Source of the DNA: Cupriavidus oxalaticus
GTDB lineage: Bacteria > Pseudomonadota > Gammaproteobacteria > Burkholderiales > Burkholderiaceae
Assembly: GCF_004768545.1 (NCBI RefSeq)
Contig: NZ_CP038635.1
Location: 806,001-870,000 of the forward strand
DNA length: 64,000 nucleotides
Direction of reading: 5' to 3'
Part shown: piece by piece, positions 56,835-64,000 of the stretch
Numbering within the stretch: position 1 is the first letter of the stretch
Layout: every line of letters starts with the position of its first letter
Notes under the pieces: generated by a model
The model's input: the letters and a program-made list of their open reading frames with translations, nothing else
What the model was told of the DNA's origin: nothing
The model's database searches: none
Translations under genes and position numbers: made by a program

Positions 56835-57468
56835 CGCAGTGCAGACCTACCAGCGCCAAGGGTTCGGCGCGTCGATGGAATTGAAAGCGCCGTACGGGCT
56901 GCTGATCATCGACTTCGTCAACGGCTTTGCCGACCCGGCCGTGTTCGGTGGCGGCAATATCCCCGAGGCAATCCGCAACACGCAGCCGCTGCTGCGCGCC
57001 GCGCGCGAGCAGGGCTGGCCGGTGGCGCACAGCCGCATCGTGTTCGCCGACGACGACAGTGACCACAACATCTTCACGCTGAAGGTGCCCGGCATGCTGA
57101 CGCTGAAGGAAGATGGCCACAACAGCCAGCTCGTGCCCGAGCTCGTGCCCGCGCCGGGCGAGCTGGTGGTGCGCAAGACGGTGCCGTCGGCGTTCTTCGG
57201 CACCTCGCTGGCGGCGTGGCTGACGCAGCGCGGCGTGCAGACGCTGCTGGTGGCCGGCTGCGTCACCAGCGGCTGCGTGCGCGCCAGCGTGGTCGATGCG
57301 ATGTCGCTGGGCTTCCGCCCGCTGGTGGTGTCCGATTGCGTGGGCGACCGCGCCATCGGGCCGCACGATGCCAACCTGTTCGACATGGCGCAGAAGTACG
57401 CGACCGTGCTGGCGCGCGACGAGGCGCTGGCGCGGATTGCGGGTGAGGGCGTCCGCGCCGCCGCCTGA
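56827..57468 (+). CDS. nicF: Maleamate amidohydrolase (isochorismatase family)
   Basis: Hydrolyses maleamate to maleate and ammonia. The 213-residue cysteine hydrolase shows the triad Asp29 (LLIIDFVNGF), Lys117 (VVRKTVPSAFFGT) and Cys150 (AGCVTSGCVRASVVDAM). The ATG at 56827 overlaps the end of nicX, so translation is coupled. It ends the rightward nicE-nicD-nicX-nicF unit and converges on nicS. Confidence 0.94.
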   Translation: MDDAVQTYQRQGFGASMELKAPYGLLIIDFVNGFADPAVFGGGNIPEAIRNTQPLLRAAREQGWPVAHSRIVFADDDSDHNIFTLKVPGMLTLKEDGHNSQLVPELVPAPGELVVRKTVPSAFFGTSLAAWLTQRGVQTLLVAGCVTSGCVRASVVDAMSLGFRPLVVSDCVGDRAIGPHDANLFDMAQKYATVLARDEALARIAGEGVRAAA

Positions 57469-57487
57469 GGCGACCCGGCGCCGCGTC

Positions 57488-58255
57488 TCAGCCTGCAGCC
57501 GCGCGCCTGTTGCGTGCGGCCTTGCGCGCCGGCGTAGCCGGCGGCACGCTGGCTTCCGGCACGGCGCCGGGCAGCGTCACCGTGCGCAGCACTGTCTGCT
57601 GGATCACATCGCGCCAGTGCGCCAAGGCGGGCGGGCTCATCATGGCCTCGCCCAGGAAGGCGCTGAGCGTATGATGGTTGGAGTTGTAGAAGTAGCCGAG
57701 CGAGGCGATCACCATGTAGACATCGCGCGCGCCGGTCTCGGGACGGAATAGCCCGGCGGACTTGCCGCGTGTGAGGATCCCGTCGAGCACCGACAGCGCG
57801 TAGCTGGAGATTTCCTTGAGGCGGACCGACTTCTTCGCGTGCTTGCCCTGGCTCATGTTCTCGCTGGACAGGATCGCGACGAATTCGGGGTGGTCGAGGT
57901 AGTACTGCCAGATGAAGTCGACCAGCTGCGACAGCGCGCGCACCGGGTCGGCGGCGTCGAGTTCCTGCTCGAGCTGCTGCTCGGCTTCGTTGAGCTGCAG
58001 GTAGATGGTCTCCAGCACTTCGACGAACAGCTTTTCCTTGCTGCCGAAGTAGTAGTAGATCATCCGGTCATAGGTCTTGGCCAGCGACGAAATGCGTTCG
58101 ATGCGGCCGCCGTCATAGCCGCGCTGGGCGAAGACCTTGATCGCCGCTTTCAGGATGCGGTCGCGGCTGTCCTGCGCCTGCCTGGCCCGCGTGCCTGGGG
58201 CAGCCCGCTTGGGAGCCTGCTTGGCGGCAGGTTTCGCCGCGGTGGTGTTCGTCAT
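57488..58255 (-). CDS. TetR-family regulator, NicS-like
   Basis: Putative repressor of the nicotinate hydroxylase genes, 255 residues. The N-terminal helix-turn-helix is RILKAAIKVFAQRGYDGGRIERISSLAKTYDRMIYYYFGSKEKLFVEVLE. The effector domain follows (VRALSQLVDFIWQYYLDHPEF, VYMVIASLGYFYNSNHH). Both ends carry Ala/Lys/Arg-rich extensions. It is divergent from the molybdopterin subunit gene with a 15-bp palindrome between them. Assignment as NicS rests on family and place. Confidence 0.75.
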   Translation of the reverse strand: MTNTTAAKPAAKQAPKRAAPGTRARQAQDSRDRILKAAIKVFAQRGYDGGRIERISSLAKTYDRMIYYYFGSKEKLFVEVLETIYLQLNEAEQQLEQELDAADPVRALSQLVDFIWQYYLDHPEFVAILSSENMSQGKHAKKSVRLKEISSYALSVLDGILTRGKSAGLFRPETGARDVYMVIASLGYFYNSNHHTLSAFLGEAMMSPPALAHWRDVIQQTVLRTVTLPGAVPEASVPPATPARKAARNRRAAAG

Positions 58256-58293
58256 GATGATTGGGTGGCTCTGACTCCGTTGGCTGGCAGTAT

Positions 58294-58308
58294 AACGGGG
58301 GCCCCGTT
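58294..58308. promoter_or_regulatory. 15-bp palindrome between nicS and nicB2
   Basis: aacgggg-g-ccccgtt, a perfect odd palindrome, lies 19 bases before the nicB2 start and overlaps the likely leader of both divergent genes. A TetR-type operator is the natural guess, and it differs from the nicC/nicE 12-mer. Confidence 0.5.
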
Positions 58309-58326
58309 GAAGGAGATGGGAAGACG

Positions 58327-60606
58327 ATGACCGCAACAACGCTGCAACCCGCGGCACAGGCCGATCCCGCCACGCCGCGCGCACTGCGGCTGGCGTTGCT
58401 GCAGGCCGTCGGCGTGCTGCTGGTCACGCGCGCGCCGCAGGCGGCGGCGCGTCCCGCGCCCGGCCAGCCCGGCGCGGCGTCGGACTACGTGCCGGCGCTG
58501 CCCGATATCTTCATCGCCGTGCGCGACAGTGGCGAGGTGCTGGCCTTCAACGGCCATGTCGACCTTGGCACCGGCATCCGCACGGCGCTGGCGCAGATCG
58601 TGGCGGAAGAACTCGACGTGCCGCTGCCGCAGGTGCGCATGGTGCTGGGCCATACCGAGGCCACGCCCAACCAGGGCCCGACCATCGCCAGCGCATCGAT
58701 CCAGATTTCCGCCATCCCGCTGCGCCGCGCCGCGGCGCAGGCGCGCGCGTGGCTGCTGGCGCGCGCCGCGCAACAGCTCGGCGTGGCGCCCGACCAGCTC
58801 GAAGCGCAGGATGGCGAGTTCCGCGTGCGCGGGTCCGGCGCCGCCATCGGCTATGGCGCGCTGGTGCAAGGCGAGCACGTGGCGCTGCCGTTGGCCGATG
58901 ACGTGCCGATCAAGCCGGTGGAGTCCTACCGCATCGTCGGCCGCCCGGCCGGACGCGTCGATATCCCCGACAAGGCACGCGGCGTGCTGACTTTCGTCCA
59001 TGACGTGCGCGTGCCCGGCATGCTGCATGGGCGCGTGGTGCGGCCACCTTACGCCGGGCGCGACAGCGGCGGCTTCGTCGGCAACAGCCTGCTCGCGGTC
59101 GACCGCGAATCGGTGCGCGATGTGCCGGGACTGGTCGACGTGGTGGTGCAGGGCGACTTCGTCGGCGTGGTGGCCGAGCGTGAAGAGTACGCGGTGCTTG
59201 CCGCGCGCAAGCTGCGGGTGCAGTGGAAACCCGTGCCGCCGATGCCGTCGCTCGCCGACCCTGAACCCGCGCTGCGCGCCAACCCCGCAACGCGGCGCGA
59301 ACTGCTGAATGACGGCGAGATGCCTGCGGCCGGTACCGGCAAGACGCTGGATCGCCATTACGTCTGGCCATACCAGATGCACGGTTCGATCGGCCCCTCA
59401 TGCGCGGTTGCGGACTGGCATGAGGATGGCCTGACGGTATGGTCGGGCACGCAGAATCCGCATGTTCTGCGCATCGACCTGGCACGCCTGTGCGGGCTGG
59501 GCGAGGACCGCATCGAGATCGTGCGCATGGAAGCCTCGGGCTGCTACGGCCGCAATTGCGCGGACGATGTCTGCGCCGATGCCGCGCTGCTGTCGCGCGC
59601 CGTCGGCCATCCGGTGCGCGTGCAGCTGTCGCGCGAGCAGGAGCACCTGTGGGAACCCAAGGGCGCGGCCCAGCTGATGGATGTCAGCGCAACGCTGGGC
59701 GCCGACGGCGAACTGCTCGGCTATGACTTCACCAGCCGCTATCCGTCCAACGATGCGCCGACGCTGGCGCTGGTGCTCGCCGGCATCGTGCCCAACGCGC
59801 CGCGCACGCTGGAAATGGGCGACCGCACCGCGGTGCCGCCGTATGACTACCGCGCGCGCCGCATCGGCTGCGACGACACGCCCGCCATCGTGCGCGCGTC
59901 ATGGTTGCGTGGCGTATCGGCGCTGCCGAATTCGTTCGCGCATGAATGCGTGATCGATGAACTGGCTGCCGAAGCCGGCGCCGATCCGATCGATTTCCGG
60001 CTGCGTCATTTGCCGGACACGCGCGCAGCCGAACTGCTGCGCGCGGTGGCCGACGCGGCGGGCTGGCAGCGGGGCGCGCACGGTTCGCGTGGCAAGGCTG
60101 GCAACGACGGCATGCTGCGCGGGCGCGGCGTTGCCTATGCGCGCTATATCCACAGCCGCTTCCCAGGCTTCGGCGCGGCATGGGCGGCATGGGTGGTCGA
60201 CGTGGCGGTGGAGGCGGCAACGGGCCGCATCGCCGTGGAGAAACTGGTGGTCGGGCAGGACACCGGCATGATGGTCAACCCGGACGGCGTGCGCCACCAG
60301 ATCCACGGCAACGTGGTGCAGGCCTTGAGCCGGGTGTTGAAGGAGCAGGTGCGCTTCGACGCCGACGGTGTCGCCAGCCGCGAGTGGGGCAGCTATCCGT
60401 TGCTGACCTTTCCGGAGATCCCGCCGATCGAGGTGGTGCTGATGCCGCGGCAGGAAGAGCCGCCGATGGGGGCAGGGGAGTCGGCATCGCTGCCGGGGGC
60501 GCCGGCAATTGCCAATGCGTTGTTCGATGCGATCGGCGTGCGTCTGCGGCGGCCGCCGTTCGTGCCGGAGACAGTGTTGGCGGCGCTAAGGAGCGAGCGC
60601 CCTTAA
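58327..60606 (+). CDS. nicB2: Nicotinate dehydrogenase molybdopterin subunit (catalytic)
   Basis: Molybdenum-cytosine-dinucleotide type hydroxylase subunit of the IorB/NicB kind, 759 residues. Motifs: FNGHVDLGTGIRTALAQI, TPNQGPTIASASIQIS, YVWPYQMHGSIGPSCAVADW, GRNCADDVCADAALLSRAV and the catalytic Glu in PMGAGESASLPGAPAIANAL (about E718). It lacks the cytochrome domains that P. putida NicB carries in the same chain; those are in nicB1. The ATG at 58327 follows GGAGATGGG. It is divergent from the TetR gene. nicB2 is my label; it is paralogous to the dead domain of nicB1. Confidence 0.85.
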   Translation: MTATTLQPAAQADPATPRALRLALLQAVGVLLVTRAPQAAARPAPGQPGAASDYVPALPDIFIAVRDSGEVLAFNGHVDLGTGIRTALAQIVAEELDVPLPQVRMVLGHTEATPNQGPTIASASIQISAIPLRRAAAQARAWLLARAAQQLGVAPDQLEAQDGEFRVRGSGAAIGYGALVQGEHVALPLADDVPIKPVESYRIVGRPAGRVDIPDKARGVLTFVHDVRVPGMLHGRVVRPPYAGRDSGGFVGNSLLAVDRESVRDVPGLVDVVVQGDFVGVVAEREEYAVLAARKLRVQWKPVPPMPSLADPEPALRANPATRRELLNDGEMPAAGTGKTLDRHYVWPYQMHGSIGPSCAVADWHEDGLTVWSGTQNPHVLRIDLARLCGLGEDRIEIVRMEASGCYGRNCADDVCADAALLSRAVGHPVRVQLSREQEHLWEPKGAAQLMDVSATLGADGELLGYDFTSRYPSNDAPTLALVLAGIVPNAPRTLEMGDRTAVPPYDYRARRIGCDDTPAIVRASWLRGVSALPNSFAHECVIDELAAEAGADPIDFRLRHLPDTRAAELLRAVADAAGWQRGAHGSRGKAGNDGMLRGRGVAYARYIHSRFPGFGAAWAAWVVDVAVEAATGRIAVEKLVVGQDTGMMVNPDGVRHQIHGNVVQALSRVLKEQVRFDADGVASREWGSYPLLTFPEIPPIEVVLMPRQEEPPMGAGESASLPGAPAIANALFDAIGVRLRRPPFVPETVLAALRSERP

Positions 60607-60615
60607 CCAACTGGT

Positions 60616-60655
60616 GGTTTGCTCCCTCTCCCGCAAGCGGGAGAGGGAGCAAACC
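60616..60655. repeat. REP-like intergenic palindrome, copy 2 (perfect 19-bp stem)
   Basis: ggtttgctccctctcccgc (60616-60634) is mirrored exactly by 60637-60655 with an aa loop, just after the nicB2 stop. Near-identical to the copy at 45955. It may also act as a terminator for nicB2, though no T-run follows. Confidence 0.8.
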
Positions 60656-60677
60656 GGCGGCATGGTGGAGGTCTCAC

Positions 60678-61166
60678 TTACACGCCGCCATTCCCCTCAT
60701 CGATCTCGCTCATCTTCCGCAGCAGGTAAGTCACCGCCACTCGCTCCGCCGGATTCAGGCTGCCAAACGTCTGCTCCGAGATCTGCTTCGCAAACGGCAC
60801 CGTCTCGTCGATCAACGCCAGCCCCCCGGGGGTCACCGTCACCACCACCTTGCGCCGGTCGTTCGGGTCATGCGACACCGCAATCAGCTTGCGTGCCTTC
60901 AGCCGCTCGATGATGCCGCGCACCGTCGCCTGGTCGATCGCCGTGGCGCGCACCACTTCATTCAGCGAGCACGGCTGCCGGTCCCTGACCGCGCACAGCA
61001 CCACGAACTGCGCCGCGGTGAGCTGCGAATCCGGGATGGTCTGCTGGAAGATCGCCACGTGGCGCTGGTACGCGCGGCGCAGCAGGTGGCCCACCTGCTC
61101 GGTGAAATCGTAGTCGGGGGCGGCCTGGTCTGCTGACGATGCGGAGGATGCGGAGGGGTTGGGCAC
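60678..61166 (-). CDS. MarR-family regulator, NicR/BpsR-like
   Basis: A winged-helix regulator of 162 residues. The MarR core runs LTAAQFVVLCAVRDRQPCSLNEVVRATAIDQATVRGIIERLKARKLIAVSHDPNDRRKVVVTVTPGG. In P. putida and Bordetella, MarR proteins in nic clusters repress with 6-hydroxynicotinate as the effector; the same role here is inferred from family and place. The start is a GTG at 61166. The Bug-type binding protein gene lies 67 bases upstream on the same strand. Confidence 0.8.
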   Translation of the reverse strand: MPNPSASSASSADQAAPDYDFTEQVGHLLRRAYQRHVAIFQQTIPDSQLTAAQFVVLCAVRDRQPCSLNEVVRATAIDQATVRGIIERLKARKLIAVSHDPNDRRKVVVTVTPGGLALIDETVPFAKQISEQTFGSLNPAERVAVTYLLRKMSEIDEGNGGV

Positions 61167-61233
61167 GTCGATGGTGATGCGTTGGATGAGCGTGCCCCGA
61201 GTATATCCGCTGCCTGCTGGTCCGCTACTGCTA

Positions 61234-62238
61234 CTACTCCACAGTGATCCCGGCAGTCTTCGCCACCGTGCCGAAGCGCTCGTATTCCGACTGCGTCAGC
61301 GCCTGCAGTTCGGCCGCGCTCGATCCCTTGGGATTGAAGCCCGCCTGCACCAGCTTCTCGCGCACATCGGGACGGGCCAGCGCCTCGACGAAGGCGCTGT
61401 TCAGCGCCTGCACCACCGGCGCCGGCAGGTTGGCCGGACCAAAGACCCCGAACCATGGCTCGACCGCATAGCCCTGCAAGCCCGCCTCGGCCAGCGTCGG
61501 CACGTCGGGCAGCGAAGGCGAGCGCTGCTTGCCGGCCACCGCCAGCGCACGCAGCTTGCCCGCCTGGATATGCGGCAGCGATGCCGGCAGGTTGTCGAAC
61601 ATCACGCTGATATGGCCGCCCAGCATGTCGTTGATGGCCGGGCTGCTGCCCTTGTAAGGCGCATGCGTCAGGCTGGTCTGCGTCATCTGCGCGAACATCG
61701 CGCCGGCCAGGTGCATCGAGGTGCCGGTGCCCGCCGTCGCATAGGTCAGCCCCGGGTTGGCCTTGGCGTAGGCCACCAGTTCCTTGACGGTCTTCACCGG
61801 CAGCGCCGGGCTGACCTCCAGCACGATGGTCGACGTGCCGAGCAGGCTGATCGCGGTGAAGTCCTTGCGCGGGTCGAACGGCACCTGCTTGTAGATATGC
61901 GGGTTGAGCGCGTTGGTGGAGATCGCGCCGAAGCCGATGGTGTAGCCGTCCGGCGCGGCCTTGGCCACCGCGTCCATGCCTACGTTGCCGCCGGCGCCGG
62001 GGCGGTTTTCGATCACCACCGGCTGGCCGAGCTTCTCGCCCACGCGCTGGCCGACCGTGCGCGCCACCAGGTCGGTGGTGCCGCCGGCGGCGTAGGGCAC
62101 GACAAAGCGGATCGGACGGGACGGATAGCCGTCGCCGGGCGCGGCGGCGGCGCTGAAGCTGGCGGCGAGCGCCGCGGCCCCGGTCAGGGCAGCGAGCAGC
62201 AGCGCGCGGCGGCCGGCGTGTGCGGGGTGGATTGGCAT
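61234..62238 (-). CDS. Tripartite tricarboxylate transporter substrate-binding protein (Bug family)
   Basis: Periplasmic receptor of 334 residues with a signal peptide (1-32, AAA cleavage). The Bug blocks are YPSRPIRFVVPYAAGGTTDLVARTVGQRV, QPVVIENRPGAGGNVGMDAVA and DVPTLAEAGLQGYAVEPWFGVFGP. AGGAGA precedes the ATG at 62238. No TctA/TctB membrane genes are near, as is common for Bug genes in Burkholderiales. Its place beside the MarR gene suggests capture of nicotinate or a pathway product, but the ligand is unknown. Confidence 0.88.
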   Translation of the reverse strand: MPIHPAHAGRRALLLAALTGAAALAASFSAAAAPGDGYPSRPIRFVVPYAAGGTTDLVARTVGQRVGEKLGQPVVIENRPGAGGNVGMDAVAKAAPDGYTIGFGAISTNALNPHIYKQVPFDPRKDFTAISLLGTSTIVLEVSPALPVKTVKELVAYAKANPGLTYATAGTGTSMHLAGAMFAQMTQTSLTHAPYKGSSPAINDMLGGHISVMFDNLPASLPHIQAGKLRALAVAGKQRSPSLPDVPTLAEAGLQGYAVEPWFGVFGPANLPAPVVQALNSAFVEALARPDVREKLVQAGFNPKGSSAAELQALTQSEYERFGTVAKTAGITVE

Positions 62239-62443
62239 GGCGAGAAGTCTCCTGGGGTTGTTATTGTGGCGCCGGCCGTGACGCAGGCGGCGCGCGGCCA
62301 TTGTAGGGGATAGGCCGCAGGCAGGGCAGGGCCGGGGGCACCGCCGATGCGGTTGCGTCTTTTCGAATACAATCGTCGGGTCGCTTCGCGGGGCCGCGCG
62401 GGGCCGGTGCGCCGGCCCTGCGGCCCGCTTTCCACGTATTCCC

Positions 62444-63370
62444 GTGTCCGTCTCCCAGAAGTCCCTCGCCGCGCCTGCCGCGCTGCCGTCGCCGCAGCGC
62501 GCGGGTCTTGCCATCGCCGCCGTCGGCGCGGTGCTGTTCTCCGCCAAGGCGATCGTCGCCAAGCTGATGTACCGCTACAACGTCGATGCCGTGATGGTGC
62601 TGACGCTGCGCATGCTGTTCGCCGTGCCGCTGTTCATGGCGATCGGCTGGTGGCAGTCGCGCCGCCTGGCGCCGCTGTCGTGGGCGGACCGCGGGCGCGT
62701 GGTGTTCCTCGGCTTCATCGGCTATTACCTGTCGAGCTTCCTGGATTTCATCGGCCTGCAGTACATCACCGCCGGGCTGGAGCGGCTGATCCTGTTCCTG
62801 ACGCCGTCGTTCGTGCTGCTGGCCACCGCGCTGGTGTTCCGGCGGCCGATCAGTTCGCGCCAGTGGCTGTCGCTGCTGCTGGCGTATGCCGGCATCGTAC
62901 TGGTCTTTGCCCATGACCTCGACGTCAGCGGCGGCCAGGTGTGGCTGGGCGGCGCGCTGGTCCTGGGCAGTGCCATGACGTACGCTGTCTACCTGATCCT
63001 GAGCGGCGAGCTGGTGCGGCGCATCGGCTCGCTGCGGCTGGTGGCCTATGCGATGTGCGTGTCCACCGCCTGCTGCGTGATCCAGTATGTGGCGCTGGGC
63101 CGGCCCGTGGCCGAGCTGGCGCAGCCGGCGCCGGTGATGTGGCTGTCACTCGTCAATGCGGTGTTCTGCACGGTGCTGCCCGTGTCGATGACCATGGTCG
63201 CGGTGGCGCGCATCGGTGCGCCGCTGGCCTCGCAGGCCGGCATGATCGGCCCGGTATCGACGCTGTTGCTCGGCTACTGGCTGCTGGGCGAGCCGATCAG
63301 CGGCGTGCAGCTGGCCGGCGGCGCGCTGGTGATGGGCGGCATGTACCTGCTCTCGGCAAAGAGAAATTGA
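62444..63370 (+). CDS. EamA/DMT-family transporter
   Basis: A ten-helix exporter-type membrane protein of 308 residues with two EamA repeats (about 20-150 and 160-300), including FLDFIGLQYITAGLERLILFLTPSF and AGMIGPVSTLLLGYWLLGEPISGVQLAGGALVMGGMYLL. The GTG at 62444 is the longest start; later in-frame ATG starts exist. Substrate unknown. An SDR gene follows after 54 bases. Confidence 0.85.
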   Translation: MSVSQKSLAAPAALPSPQRAGLAIAAVGAVLFSAKAIVAKLMYRYNVDAVMVLTLRMLFAVPLFMAIGWWQSRRLAPLSWADRGRVVFLGFIGYYLSSFLDFIGLQYITAGLERLILFLTPSFVLLATALVFRRPISSRQWLSLLLAYAGIVLVFAHDLDVSGGQVWLGGALVLGSAMTYAVYLILSGELVRRIGSLRLVAYAMCVSTACCVIQYVALGRPVAELAQPAPVMWLSLVNAVFCTVLPVSMTMVAVARIGAPLASQAGMIGPVSTLLLGYWLLGEPISGVQLAGGALVMGGMYLLSAKRN

Positions 63371-63424
63371 TGCATCGGCCGGGCGCTCCCGGCCGTACCA
63401 ACACAACAGACAAAGGAGAAACAC

Positions 63425-64000
63425 ATGGACATGGGATTGCGTGGCAAGCATGCGCTGGTGTGCGGCGCCAGCAAGGGCCTTGGCCTGGCCTGCGCCGACG
63501 CCCTCGCGGCGGAAGGCGTTGACGTGGTGATCGTGGCGCGCGGCGCCGAGGCGCTGGAGAAGGCCGCCGCCGACCTGCGCGCCCGCCATGGCCGCCGCGT
63601 GATCGCGGTGGCGACCGACATCACCACGCCCGAAGGCCGCAAGGCGGCGCTGGACGCCGCCGCCAGGCTGGGCGACCTCGACATCCTGGTCAACAACGCC
63701 GGCGGCCCGCCGCCGGGCAACTTTCGCGACTGGGAGCGCAGCGACTGGCTCGCCGCGCTCGACGCCAACATGCTGACCCCGATCGAGCTGATCAAGGCCA
63801 CCGTCGACGGCATGATCGCGCGCAAGTGGGGCCGCATCATCAATATCACCAGCGGCGCGGTCAAGGCGCCGATCGACGTGCTGGGGCTGTCCAACGGCGC
63901 GCGCTCGGGCCTGACCGGCTTTGTCGCGGGCGTGGCGCGCGAAGTGGCGCAGCATGGCGTGACCATCAACAACCTGCTGCCCGGGCCGTTCAATACCGAT
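63425..64000 (+). CDS. SDR-family oxidoreductase with non-canonical active site (partial at window end)
   Basis: A short-chain dehydrogenase-fold protein, 192 residues visible, cut at the window end. The Rossmann motif CGASKGLGLACADAL and the NNAG structural motif (LVNNAGGPPPG) are present, as is the active Ser (INITSGAVKAP, S143). Where SDRs have YxxxK, this reads LSNGARSG (Ser156 and Arg160). The ribosome site AAAGGAG precedes the ATG. Relatives with this SNGAR pattern are usually annotated as 3-oxoacyl-ACP reductases, which I would not assume. Confidence 0.85.
   Translation, partial: MDMGLRGKHALVCGASKGLGLACADALAAEGVDVVIVARGAEALEKAAADLRARHGRRVIAVATDITTPEGRKAALDAAARLGDLDILVNNAGGPPPGNFRDWERSDWLAALDANMLTPIELIKATVDGMIARKWGRIINITSGAVKAPIDVLGLSNGARSGLTGFVAGVAREVAQHGVTINNLLPGPFNTD

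Overview
The window is about 64 kb of GC-rich chromosomal DNA, densely packed with genes on both strands. Gene content and gene order (separate heptose kinase hldA next to hldD, rpsP-rimM-trmD-rplS, hemF-nadD-rsfS-rlmH-maf-rng, divergent dadA/Lrp, metNIQ, a nicotinate nic cluster) point to a betaproteobacterium of the Burkholderiaceae, most like Cupriavidus/Ralstonia. That assignment rests on recognised protein families and gene order, not on a database search. I saw no rRNA, tRNA, CRISPR array, phage gene or insertion sequence.

Layout. 1-2.9 kb: 3' end of ugd, then hldA and hldD (UDP-glucuronate and ADP-heptose supply for lipopolysaccharide). 3-9.2 kb: comEA-like protein, uracil/xanthine permease, cysM with a tandem repeat and terminator behind it, mltB, a histone-deacetylase-family hydrolase and an atypical crotonase. 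9.3-13.8 kb: metNIQ methionine importer behind a hairpin-containing leader, then etfBA. 14-20.3 kb: dadA with a divergent Lrp regulator, a PA0069-type radical SAM protein, several small uncharacterised (mostly membrane) genes and a sorbosone-dehydrogenase-like protein. 20.4-28.2 kb: rpsP-rimM-trmD-rplS, a NUDIX CoA pyrophosphatase, trhO and dnaE. 28.2-35.3 kb: an LPS core/O-antigen block (GT4, GT2, O-antigen ligase, GT25, msbA, waaC). 35.5-47 kb: AhpD-like protein, a lipoprotein, then the leftward series yebC, purD, hemF, nadD, rsfS, rlmH, maf, rng, plus a HerA-like ATPase, a DUF3149 microprotein and upp.

47-62.2 kb is the accessory highlight: a complete aerobic nicotinate (niacin) degradation cluster. 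NicA with two NicB-type proteins would hydroxylate nicotinate to 6-hydroxynicotinate. NicC makes 2,5-dihydroxypyridine, NicX opens the ring to N-formylmaleamate, NicD removes formate, NicF removes ammonia, and NicE isomerises maleate to fumarate. A NicT-like MFS transporter, a TetR (NicS-like) and a MarR (NicR/BpsR-like) regulator and a tripartite-tricarboxylate-type binding protein flank the enzymes. The large subunit is divided: one gene has an apparently dead molybdopterin domain fused to three c-type heme domains, while a paralogue elsewhere in the cluster keeps the catalytic glutamate. The divergent nicC/nicE promoters carry an exact 12-mer in mirror orientation, the nicT promoter carries a 22-bp perfect palindrome over its predicted start, and the nicS/nicB gap carries a third, different palindrome. 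Together these suggest a multi-operator regulatory circuit.

62.4-64 kb: an EamA/DMT exporter and the start of an SDR gene with a non-standard active site, cut by the window edge.
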